Of a stretch of 12,683 nt of DNA, positions 1 through 6,900 are shown piece after piece. Below the pieces are notes generated by a model. That model was not told the origin of the DNA. It saw nothing but the letters and a program-made list of their open reading frames with translations, and ran no database searches. The translations under genes and the position numbers were made by a program. Source of the stretch: JBLHGU01 sp047615875 (lineage in GTDB: Bacteria > Pseudomonadota > Gammaproteobacteria > Arenicellales > CAJQKF01); NCBI GenBank assembly GCA_047615875.1, contig JBLHGU010000140.1:1-12683 (forward strand), written 5' to 3'. Within the stretch, counting starts at the first letter, position 1. Each line of letters opens with the position of its first letter.

Positions 1-1376
1 GTAGAGCCACCCCGGGTGATTTTGACATCATAGATGCCAGGAAATAATGACACAGAGGCGGAATCCGTTTTCCAGTATTGCCCCGTAATTCGACTGCCTG
101 TGGTACTGCCAGCTGCCCCATCGTATGGATAAACTTCTGTATGTACGCTTGAAAGTCCATTGAACTCGACATTCATCGTGGTAACAAAATCATCAGTTTC
201 GCAATTGGCTGTACGGCAATCCACATTGTCGATAATGTATTCACCGCCGCCCTGTCGAATCTTCAAGTCATATAGACCAGGCAGAGTATTTATAGTGGTG
301 CTGTTAGTTTTCCAGTAGGATCTGGCCGCCCGGCTACTACTAACCGTGCTATTAATTCCATCGCTGGGGTAAACGTCTGTGTGAACGGAACTAAGTCCCT
401 GAAACCCCACAGTAATCTGGCGTACAAAACCGCCGGCCTGGCAATCTCCATTGCTGCAATCAACATCGTTAACGATGTGGGTAGAAGCACCTTGTCGAAT
501 ACGCAAATCATAGAGCGCTGGAAAGACACGAATATTTGTTGCATCACGTTTCCAGTTAGAGCTGGTAACTACGTCGCCTGTTGCTGTTTCTGCATTATTG
601 TCGGGTAGTCTCACATCACTATGCACACTACTTAAGCCTGGGAAACTAATGTCCAGATCTACCAGGAAGTCTTCTACCTCGCAATCACCGCTACGACAAT
701 CAAGGTTGTCAATAATATGTGTTGCGGCGCCTTTGCGAATGCGCAGATCATAGATTTTAGGGAAGACACGAATCGTGGTTTGATTGGATTTCCAGTTTGA
801 AGACGTGACCGACCCGCCATTCGCAGCGCCTGGAACGGCATCTGGGATGCGTACATCGGAATGAACGCTGCTAACCCCGGGGAAATTAACGATCATGTTA
901 ACCCCTTGATCGTCAACGCTACAACTGCCTGATTGGCAATCGACATTGTCTACTACAAATGAGTCTGACCCTCGGCGCATGCGTACATCATATATCTGTC
1001 GCAAGACTGCAAAACTGGCCTGATTGCTTTGCCAGTTTTTATTGTTTACCGAGCCACCTGTAGCTTCGTCTGGTAGGCCGTCTGGCAGCCGCGCTTCTAT
1101 GTGAACACTAGACATGCCATCAAAGGTGACGCTAAGCGTGGCAACTATATCATCTACTGAACAGCTGCCTGAGCTGCAGTCTAAATCATCAATATAGTAT
1201 GTTGCACTGCCCTTACGAATTATAAGGTCGAGAATTTCGGCTGGAACGGTCGCCGTAAAGCCATGTGACTTCCAGTTATGTGATCCTATATAAGCTCCGC
1301 TCGCCGAATTTTGTGTGGCGTCCGTCAGTCTTATTTCGGTATGTACACTGGTCAAGCCTGGATAATTTACAGACAG
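1..1376 (-). repeat. Tandem 240-bp coding repeats, five full and one partial
   Basis: Reading on the minus strand, the units are 1376-1137, 1136-897, 896-657, 656-417, 416-177 and 176-1 (partial). All complete units are 240 bp, with no insertions or deletions between them. The protein pattern is conserved much better than the DNA: the IYDLRI segment is encoded with different synonymous codons in neighbouring units. This points to old duplications held by selection rather than recent slippage. Units 5 and 6 differ from units 1-4 after the SSVH motif, with DVYPSDG/EVYPYDG replacing the DVRLPD type. The total repeat number cannot be known because the array leaves the window. Confidence 0.9.
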
Positions 1377-1478
1377 TGCTGCACTTTCCGTGCTTGTTTC
1401 AACAGCGTGAACGAATTTGAAAGGGAGAATCGCTGTGAGTGCGATTAATAACGGTTTGACGACTTTGTTGCGCAGCAT
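1..1478 (-). CDS. Secreted tandem-repeat protein, 80-residue repeats (partial, C-terminus beyond left edge)
   Basis: The reading frame is open from the ATG at 1478 to the left edge: 492 codons with no stop, so the protein is longer than what is visible. The start is supported by a GGAGG motif 5 nt upstream (1484-1488). Residues 1-25 form a signal peptide: basic MLRNKVVK, then a hydrophobic stretch, with probable cleavage after VHA. The rest is five complete units plus one partial unit of exactly 80 residues. GxxSVH recurs at residues 41, 121, 201, 281, 361 and 441, a Trp at 69, 149, 229, 309, 389 and 469, and C-x4-C pairs at 101/106, 181/186, 261/266, 341/346 and 421/426. A typical unit reads FPGLSSVHSDVRLPD, then a variable loop, SNWK, IRVFPxIYDLRIRKG, and IIDNxDCxxGDC. 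The export signal and paired cysteines suggest periplasmic or extracellular beta-rich domains with a disulfide each; that is inference. The PGxYDxxIxxG stretch faintly recalls carboxypeptidase-regulatory-like beta-sandwiches. I recognise no named family, and the function is unknown. Confidence 0.88.
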   Translation of the reverse strand, partial: MLRNKVVKPLLIALTAILPFKFVHAVETSTESAALSVNYPGLTSVHTEIRLTDATQNSASGAYIGSHNWKSHGFTATVPAEILDLIIRKGSATYYIDDLDCSSGSCSVDDIVATLSVTFDGMSSVHIEARLPDGLPDEATGGSVNNKNWQSNQASFAVLRQIYDVRMRRGSDSFVVDNVDCQSGSCSVDDQGVNMIVNFPGVSSVHSDVRIPDAVPGAANGGSVTSSNWKSNQTTIRVFPKIYDLRIRKGAATHIIDNLDCRSGDCEVEDFLVDLDISFPGLSSVHSDVRLPDNNAETATGDVVTSSNWKRDATNIRVFPALYDLRIRQGASTHIVNDVDCSNGDCQAGGFVRQITVGFQGLSSVHTDVYPSDGINSTVSSSRAARSYWKTNSTTINTLPGLYDLKIRQGGGEYIIDNVDCRTANCETDDFVTTMNVEFNGLSSVHTEVYPYDGAAGSTTGSRITGQYWKTDSASVSLFPGIYDVKITRGGS

Positions 1479-1838
1479 ATTTGCCTCCAGTACCCATTTC
1501 CTGGTCCAATGACCGGGTTGAAACATAGCTGTATAAAAAAACAGCTATGAGCTTGGAAAATATGAAGATCAGAAATTCTTGCGGCCTTTGTAGGCTTTCT
1601 GATTCTCTTATCTTTGAGTAGTGTCAGTCGTTTGTGACTGAATTTCTCAATAGCTAATCATTTTAGGTGAAGGAGGTTGTGGGGGATATGCAAACCACCT
1701 ACCGATAGTCGCGTGGTCTGTACCATTAATCAGATTGTGTTGGGGAGGGCTACGCTTGTCTGTTAAACCATACCGTTTGTCATTCTGAAGTGACTGTAGG
1801 GATTTTTCAGGGTAACGCGAGAGCTGCTTTTTAGGTCA
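1479..1838. other. Intergenic region between two minus-strand genes
   Basis: These 360 bases carry no convincing gene. They hold the leader of the repeat-protein gene (ribosome site 1484-1488 and the hairpin at 1524-1549). They also hold an imperfect stem of ATCAGAAA (1568-1575) with TTTCTGAT (1596-1603), which contains an inner GCCT/AGGC hairpin (1584-1595), and a small TCAGTC/GACTGA hairpin at 1624-1641. I see no clear sigma70 promoter. No GC-rich stem followed by a T-run marks a terminator for the ATPase gene that ends at 1839. An AAGGAGG at 1669-1675 lies before a six-codon plus-strand ORF (ATG at 1688), which is too short to call. Confidence 0.6.
1524..1549 (-). promoter_or_regulatory. 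9-bp hairpin in the probable 5' leader of the repeat-protein gene
   Basis: CATAGCTGT (1524-1532) and ACAGCTATG (1541-1549) are perfect complements around an A/T-only 8-nt loop, 46 nt ahead of the ATG at 1478. On the gene's own strand the loop is T-rich, but no T-run follows the stem, so it is not a standard intrinsic terminator. It could be a leader-RNA hairpin or a protein-binding dyad. The structure is seen; any role is inference. Confidence 0.45.
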
Positions 1839-2606
1839 CTACCCGGGAAAGAATAGTCGTTGGTGTTGGTGTTGTGCCTCGATCATGTGATGACCGAAAA
1901 GCCTTTGTAGGTTTTGACTATTTATTAAATCATTGCAAAGGCCGAATTGAACTTCTCCGTTACCATATAAAAGTAGCACATATTCACAAAATCGCAATGT
2001 CAGGTTGACATCATGCAGAACCATAATGGCTGTGCCTAACCTTTGACGGGCTCGATCTGATACTAATTTCAATAGCGAGATCTGGAACTGAATATCCAAA
2101 TGACTATTCGGCTCATCCAGCAGATAAACTCTCGGGTTTTGTGTAAGAAGCGTCGCCAAATCCATGCGTTTCTTCTCGCCGCCGGATAGTTGATGGGCCG
2201 CCTGTTCTGCTTTTGTATCCAGTTGCGTGAGTTTTAACGCTTGCCAGGCTATGTCGTAATCCTGCTCATTTTCCTGTTCCAGAGCGGAGTGATAGGGATG
2301 GCGGCCACTTAACACGGTTTGTAATACACTGGCGTAAAGTGGGTCCTGATGATCCTGTAGCAAAATTCCGAGTACTTGAGCGCGTTGTCTGGCACTGTAG
2401 TCAGAAATTAGCTGATCCTGAAGCTTGACCACACCTTTGTGGGGGGGGCGAAGTCCGGCGAGGGTGTGTAATAAGGTGGTTTTCCCTGTACCGTTGGCAC
2501 CTAGAATTCCCACAACCGCTTCTTCGGGAATGCTTATATCGAGATTGTCACAAACCAGTATTTCGCCAATTTGTACTGTTAGTCCACAGGTTTCGAGTAT
2601 TGTCAT
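1839..2606 (-). CDS. ABC transporter ATP-binding protein, FecE/BtuD-type importer
   Basis: This 255-residue protein has every motif of an importer ATPase: Walker A GANGTGKT (36-43, K42), Q-loop Gln84, signature LSGGE (140-144), Walker B VYLLDE (160-165), D-loop SHLD (168-171) and switch His198. It would hydrolyse ATP on the cytoplasmic face to drive uptake through the permease encoded just upstream. The length and the GRHPYH segment after the Q-loop fit the FecE/FhuC/BtuD/HmuV group, which serves cobalamin, siderophores and haem. The sequence alone does not fix the substrate; my weak preference is corrinoid. The ATG at 2606 lies 9 nt after the permease stop, with a modest AGG about 8 nt ahead of it that overlaps that stop, so the two genes are surely co-transcribed and perhaps translationally linked. 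DEPNSHLD departs slightly from the common DEPTNHLD or DEPTSALD but keeps the catalytic Glu165. Confidence 0.93.
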   Translation of the reverse strand: MTILETCGLTVQIGEILVCDNLDISIPEEAVVGILGANGTGKTTLLHTLAGLRPPHKGVVKLQDQLISDYSARQRAQVLGILLQDHQDPLYASVLQTVLSGRHPYHSALEQENEQDYDIAWQALKLTQLDTKAEQAAHQLSGGEKKRMDLATLLTQNPRVYLLDEPNSHLDIQFQISLLKLVSDRARQRLGTAIMVLHDVNLTLRFCEYVLLLYGNGEVQFGLCNDLINSQNLQRLFGHHMIEAQHQHQRLFFPG

Positions 2607-2615
2607 GATGCCAAC

Positions 2616-3587
2616 CTAGCCTGTTCTCATGGTCTTTTTCAACAAGATGAGGAACATCGGCACGCCGATAAATGCCGTGATAATTCCCACCGGTAGCTCT
2701 CGAGGCGCTAGCATGGTTCGTGCCAGAGTGTCGGCGCCAACCACCAGGATACCACCCAATAACAGGCAAGCAGGTAAGAGGCCGCGATGGTTGCCGCCAG
2801 CTATCAATCTAACCATATGGGGTACCACCAGGCCGACAAACCCTATTGAGCCCGCTAGGGTTACAGCGGTTGCGGTTAGCAAAGCGGCACTAAGAAATAA
2901 CAGCCAACGAACCTGTTGGACTTCTACACCAAGTGATTGTGCCTTTAGATCTCCCACAGAAAGCAGGTTTAGGTCGCGAGCCTTCCAGAACATTACGGCG
3001 AAAACGGGGCCTAGTATAAGAGTGGGCCACCAGGCGGCATCGGCGTGGCGAAGATCGCCCATTAGCCAGAATAGCATGCTAAAAACTCGTTGATCGCCGC
3101 TGATGGCTAACAGAAAACTGATTATAGCCCCCCAGCCAGATGCCAATACTACGCCCGTTAGTAGCAAGCGGGTGGCGGACCAGATACCATTTCCATAAGC
3201 CAATACGAATACCAGCAGAGTAGCGAGTGAAGCCCCGCCAAAAGCACCAGCCATTATCCAGCCAGACTGCATGCCCAGTAAAATTAGTACCAAAGCAACA
3301 ACTGACGCACCGCCCGAAATTCCCAGCACATAGGGGTCCGCTAACGGGTTGCGTAATAAAACCTGTAGCAGAGTTCCTGCCAGAGCCAGCATGGCGCCGG
3401 CCAGAAATCCATTGGCGGCACGGGGAAATCTTAGCTCGCGAATAACTAGCGCTTCTCTGGTTTCAGGGCTATTCCAGATCCCGGAGATATCTGCTAGCTG
3501 AACAGGAATAGTTCCAGTCATCAGCGCTGCGATCAGCACTAATAAAGCCAATGCCAGCAGAATAGGGATAAGAATGCGATAAGTCAT
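2616..3587 (-). CDS. ABC importer permease, FecCD/BtuC family
   Basis: This polytopic inner-membrane protein has family hallmarks: an ALAGTLLQVLLRNPLADPYV-like region after the first helices, LGISGGAS, and near the C-terminus GFVGLVVPHMVRLIAGGNHR followed by ELPVGIITAFIGVPMF. About ten membrane spans are expected, and it probably works as a homodimer with the downstream ATPase. From the ATG at 3587 it is 323 residues, matching BtuC-type permeases, and MTYRILIPILLALALL starts the first helix. The frame continues to a TTG at 3647, which would add 20 residues; neither start has a strong ribosome site, and I prefer the ATG on length. The class transports cobalamin, iron-siderophores or haem. No periplasmic binding protein, TonB-dependent receptor or corrinoid gene lies nearby to choose between them. 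Confidence 0.9.
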   Translation of the reverse strand: MTYRILIPILLALALLVLIAALMTGTIPVQLADISGIWNSPETREALVIRELRFPRAANGFLAGAMLALAGTLLQVLLRNPLADPYVLGISGGASVVALVLILLGMQSGWIMAGAFGGASLATLLVFVLAYGNGIWSATRLLLTGVVLASGWGAIISFLLAISGDQRVFSMLFWLMGDLRHADAAWWPTLILGPVFAVMFWKARDLNLLSVGDLKAQSLGVEVQQVRWLLFLSAALLTATAVTLAGSIGFVGLVVPHMVRLIAGGNHRGLLPACLLLGGILVVGADTLARTMLAPRELPVGIITAFIGVPMFLILLKKTMRTG

Positions 3588-3682
3588 TGAGAAAACGAGC
3601 AGGATTTGGGCCGCGCGGACTGTAACAGAGGACCTGACAGTGGGCAATAAGTTGTCTAAACAGTCAATATAATACCCTGATT

Positions 3683-3712
3683 ACTATAGATAAAATATTC
3701 TAGGACTGGAAA
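3683..3712 (-). promoter_or_regulatory. Candidate sigma70 promoter for the ABC importer
   Basis: On the minus strand, TTTCCA (3712-3707, 4 of 6 to the -35 consensus) and TATAGT (3688-3683, 5 of 6 to the -10 consensus) are 18 nt apart. Transcription would begin near 3676, about 90 nt before the ATG at 3587. This is a match by eye in an A/T-rich stretch, so it is only a candidate. Confidence 0.35.
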
Positions 3713-3794
3713 TCTGTGGCAAAAATCGCTACTCTTTCCGGTTCCCTTTCGCGAATCCAATTGATTCAGAGCGGAAGTTTAATTGATGATCGGC

Positions 3795-3810
3795 CTCGGA
3801 GAGGTCCGAG
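3795..3810 (+). promoter_or_regulatory. 6-bp hairpin CTCGGA-GAGG-TCCGAG
   Basis: CTCGGA (3795-3800) pairs perfectly with TCCGAG (3805-3810) around a GAGG loop. A competing fold pairs CCTC (3794-3797) with GAGG (3801-3804). ATTGAT (3782-3787) and ATCAAT (3827-3832) flank the hairpin and could close a larger structure. No T-run follows, so it is not a terminator. A structured gltB leader is possible only if transcription starts upstream of it. Confidence 0.3.
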
Positions 3811-3826
3811 TCGCGGGTCGTAGGAA

Positions 3827-3847
3827 ATCAATCAATGGACGATTGAT
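3827..3847 (+). promoter_or_regulatory. 7-bp dyad ATCAATC-N7-GATTGAT upstream of gltB
   Basis: ATCAATC (3827-3833) and GATTGAT (3841-3847) form a perfect inverted repeat with a 7-nt spacer, about 120 nt before the gltB start. Spacing and symmetry fit a dimeric regulator site. More copies of the half-site lie at 3760-3765 and 3782-3787. The regulator is unknown. Confidence 0.4.
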
Positions 3848-3949
3848 ACCTGAAAACTGCCGTAAAACTGGTAGCGATCCAAACCCATAAAAATTGTATT
3901 GGCGTACCCGGTTACTACCGAGTGGTAGGGATTTTGCGCCATTTAACCT

Positions 3950-3954
3950 GAGGT
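3950..3954 (+). promoter_or_regulatory. Ribosome binding site that fixes the TTG start of gltB
   Basis: GAGGT lies 9 nt before the TTG at 3964, and no in-frame ATG lies between it and the conserved LYDPxxEHDSCG segment. This supports a TTG initiation codon. Confidence 0.7.
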
Positions 3955-3963
3955 AAGCCTAAC

Positions 3964-6900
3964 TTGAACGGTGGCCAGAAGAGAGCAAAACAGGGTCTGT
4001 ACGATCCCCGCAATGAGCATGATTCTTGCGGAATTGGTTTTATTGCGGATATTCATAATCGCCAAAGTCATAAAATTGTACGCGACGGTCTAACTATTCT
4101 AGCTAACCTGACCCATCGTGGAGCGGTGGGAGCTGATCCGTTGGCGGGTGATGGTGCAGGAATTTTGATTCAGTTGCCAGACCGACTCATTCGAAGCGAA
4201 TGTGAGAGCCTTGGCCTAACATTGCCGGACGCGGGTGCCTATGCCGTTGGCATGGTATTTCTGCCGGGTAACGACGCCACCCGTCGAGAATGTGAGTTTG
4301 CCCTTGAACAGATGACCAAGACCGAAGGCCAGCATGTAATTGGCTGGCGTGATGTGCCGGTGAATAACGATTGTCTCGGTTATAGCGTTAAGTCAAATGA
4401 GCCGGTCATTCGACAATTCATTGTTGGGCGAGGTGATAATTGCCAGGACAAGGATGCTTTCGAACGAAAGTTATTTGTTATCCGCAAACAGGCGCATTTC
4501 CGTATTCATGGTTTGGCCCCCGAGGGACATGAAGACTTCTATGTGGCTTCAATGTCATCCAGAACCTTGCTCTACAAGGGCATGGTGCTGGCCAACAACC
4601 TGCCTACTTTTTATCGTGATCTGGAGGACGAACGCCTTGAATCAGCCCTTGCTCTGGTTCATCAGCGCTTCTCTACCAACACTTTTCCCAGCTGGGAGCT
4701 AGCTCAGCCGCTACGTTTTCTCTGCCATAACGGTGAAATCAACACAGTTCGCGGCAATATTAACTGGATGCTTGCGCGTCGTCATAATATGCGATCACCG
4801 TTATTGGGTGAGGATCTCGAAAAATTATGGCCCCTGATTGGTGACGGCAATTCAGACTCTGCAACTTTCGATAATTGCCTGGAGTTACTGTTGGCCGGTG
4901 GTTATTCGCTTGCTCATGCGGTGATGTTGATGATTCCAGAGGCCTGGCTGGATAATCCACTAATGGACGAGCAGCGCCGCGCATTTTATGAGTACCATGC
5001 TGCGGTAATGGAGCCCTGGGATGGTCCGGCCGCAGTGGCGTTTACCGACGGCAAGCAAATTGGCGCTACCCTCGACCGAAATGGCCTACGACCTGCTCGT
5101 TACCTGATTACCGACGATGGTCGAGTAATCATGTCATCAGAAATGGGTGTGCTGGATATTGATGAGAAAAGCATCATTAAAAAATGGCGGCTTCAACCTG
5201 GCAAAATGTTTCTGATAGATCTTGAACAGGGTCGGATTATTGACGACGAAGAACTGAAACAGGACCTGACATCCGCTCGACCCTATCAACAGTGGCTAGA
5301 TGAAACCCAGATTAAGCTTGAAGATGTTCCAGCTGAAGTGTTTGCCATGGCTCCGGATCCGGCAACATTGCTTGACAGGCAGCAGGCCTTCGGCTACAGC
5401 CGCGAGGATGTTGAGTTTTTCCTTAAACCAATGGCAATCAGTGGATTGGACCCAGTAGGTTCGATGGGGCGAGATATTCCCCCTGCTGTTCTATCCCACC
5501 GACCTAAAATCCTATTTGATTACTTCAAACAAAATTTTGCCCAGGTAACTAACCCTCCAATTGATCCAATTCGCGAAGAATTGGTCATGTCTCTGGTGTC
5601 ATTAATTGGACCTCGCCCCAACTTGCTTGATCTGGAAAGTGGCGGTAAGAATAAACGCCTGGAAGTTCGTCAACCGATTCTTTCCAATATGGATCTGGAA
5701 AAAATCAGACGCATAGAAGATTACGAGGAAAGTACTTTCCGCACTTATACCCTCGATCTGATTTATTCAGCTGATCAGGGTGCTGCCGGCATGGCGGCTG
5801 CAATTGAAGCTATGTGTGAAAAAACCAAAGCATTGGTAGAAGATCGAGGTTTTAATATTCTGATCCTGTCGGATCGCGGTGTGGATTCTGATCACATTGC
5901 CATTCCGTCCTTACTGGCCACTGGCGCAGTTCACCACTACTTAATTCGTGAGGGTCTGCGTACTGAGGTTGGACTGGTTGTAGAAACCGGCGAGGCTCGC
6001 CAGGTGCACGATTTTTGCTTATTAGCAGGTTATGGTGCTGAAGCTATTAATCCTTATCTGGCTTTAGATAGCATTACTGAAATGCTGCCTAGACTGGATA
6101 CAGATATTAGTCTTGTAGATGCACATGCACATTTTATAAAAGCAATAAGTAAAGGCATGTTAAAGGTTATGTCGAAGATGGGGATCTCAACATATCAATC
6201 TTATTGCGGTGCGCAGATATTCGATGCAGTCGGTCTAAACTCGCAATTTATAGAGAAGTATTTCACCGGAACCGCTACCGCTGTGGAAGGTATCGGGCTT
6301 GAGCACGTGGCGGGTGAAACAGCCCGTCGACATCGTGCTGCTTACAGTGACGATCCTGTGTTGTTGAATTCACTGGAAGTCGGTGGCGAGCTGGCCTATC
6401 GATTGAGAGGAGAAGATCATGTCTGGACACCTGAGACAATTTCCTTACTCCAGCATGCGGTGCGTACTGGGGACTACGAGAAGTTTCGTGAATACTCTAG
6501 TACTATGGATAGTCAGGGCAGCAAGCTTAAAAACCTTCGCGCCTTATTCGAGTTCAAATTAGATCGAGATCCTGTGCCACTCGACGAAGTGGAACCAGCA
6601 AGCGAAATTGTTAAACGTTTTGCCACTGGCGCCATGTCATTTGGCTCCATTTCCTGGGAAGCCCATACGACGCTTGCCATTGCCATGAATCGTCTTGGAG
6701 GGCGTTCAAATACGGGTGAAGGCGGTGAGGAGGCGGAACGTTACAAGCCATTATCGAATGGTGACAGCATTCGATCTCGGGTTAAGCAAATAGCCTCAGG
6801 CCGTTTCGGTGTACACGCAGAGTATCTGGTGAATGCCGACGACATCCAGATTAAAATGGCTCAGGGCGCCAAGCCCGGCGAGGGTGGTCAGTTACCCGGT

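Larger units (their letters stand above)
3588..3963. other. Divergent intergenic region between the ABC importer and gltB
   Basis: No gene is seen in these roughly 375 bases, apart from a possible 60-base N-terminal extension of the permease. The region must hold the promoters of both divergent units. It contains a candidate transporter promoter (3683-3712), five ATTGAT/ATCAAT hexamers (3760, 3782, 3827, 3831 and 3842), a 7-bp dyad (3827-3847), a 6-bp hairpin (3795-3810), and a CTACC/GGTAG hairpin (3915-3928) followed by GGATTTT just before the gltB ribosome site. I searched both strands by eye for a cobalamin-riboswitch B12 box and a sigma54 TGGCAC-N5-TTGC element and found neither. Confidence 0.6.

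Noticed and set aside
290..547. Minus-strand 85-codon frame inside the repeat array
   Set aside because: It is in another frame of the long repeat-protein gene and lacks the repeat pattern; the 674-856 minus-strand frame is rejected for the same reason.
1669..1708. AAGGAGG followed by a six-codon plus-strand ORF (ATG at 1688)
   Set aside because: The spacing is long, no plus-strand gene follows, and the peptide is too short to support as a leader.
2629..3093. Plus-strand 154-codon frame opposite the permease
   Set aside because: It is an antisense shadow of a clearly conserved FecCD/BtuC gene, with no ribosome site or recognisable motif.
3915..3934. CTACC/GGTAG hairpin followed by GGATTTT as a gltB attenuator
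   Set aside because: The stem is only 5 bp and the T-run has four bases, separated from the stem by GGA, so it is too weak to call a terminator.
3588..3963. Cobalamin riboswitch upstream of the BtuC-type permease
   Set aside because: No B12 box or the accompanying conserved core was found on either strand, despite the transporter class.
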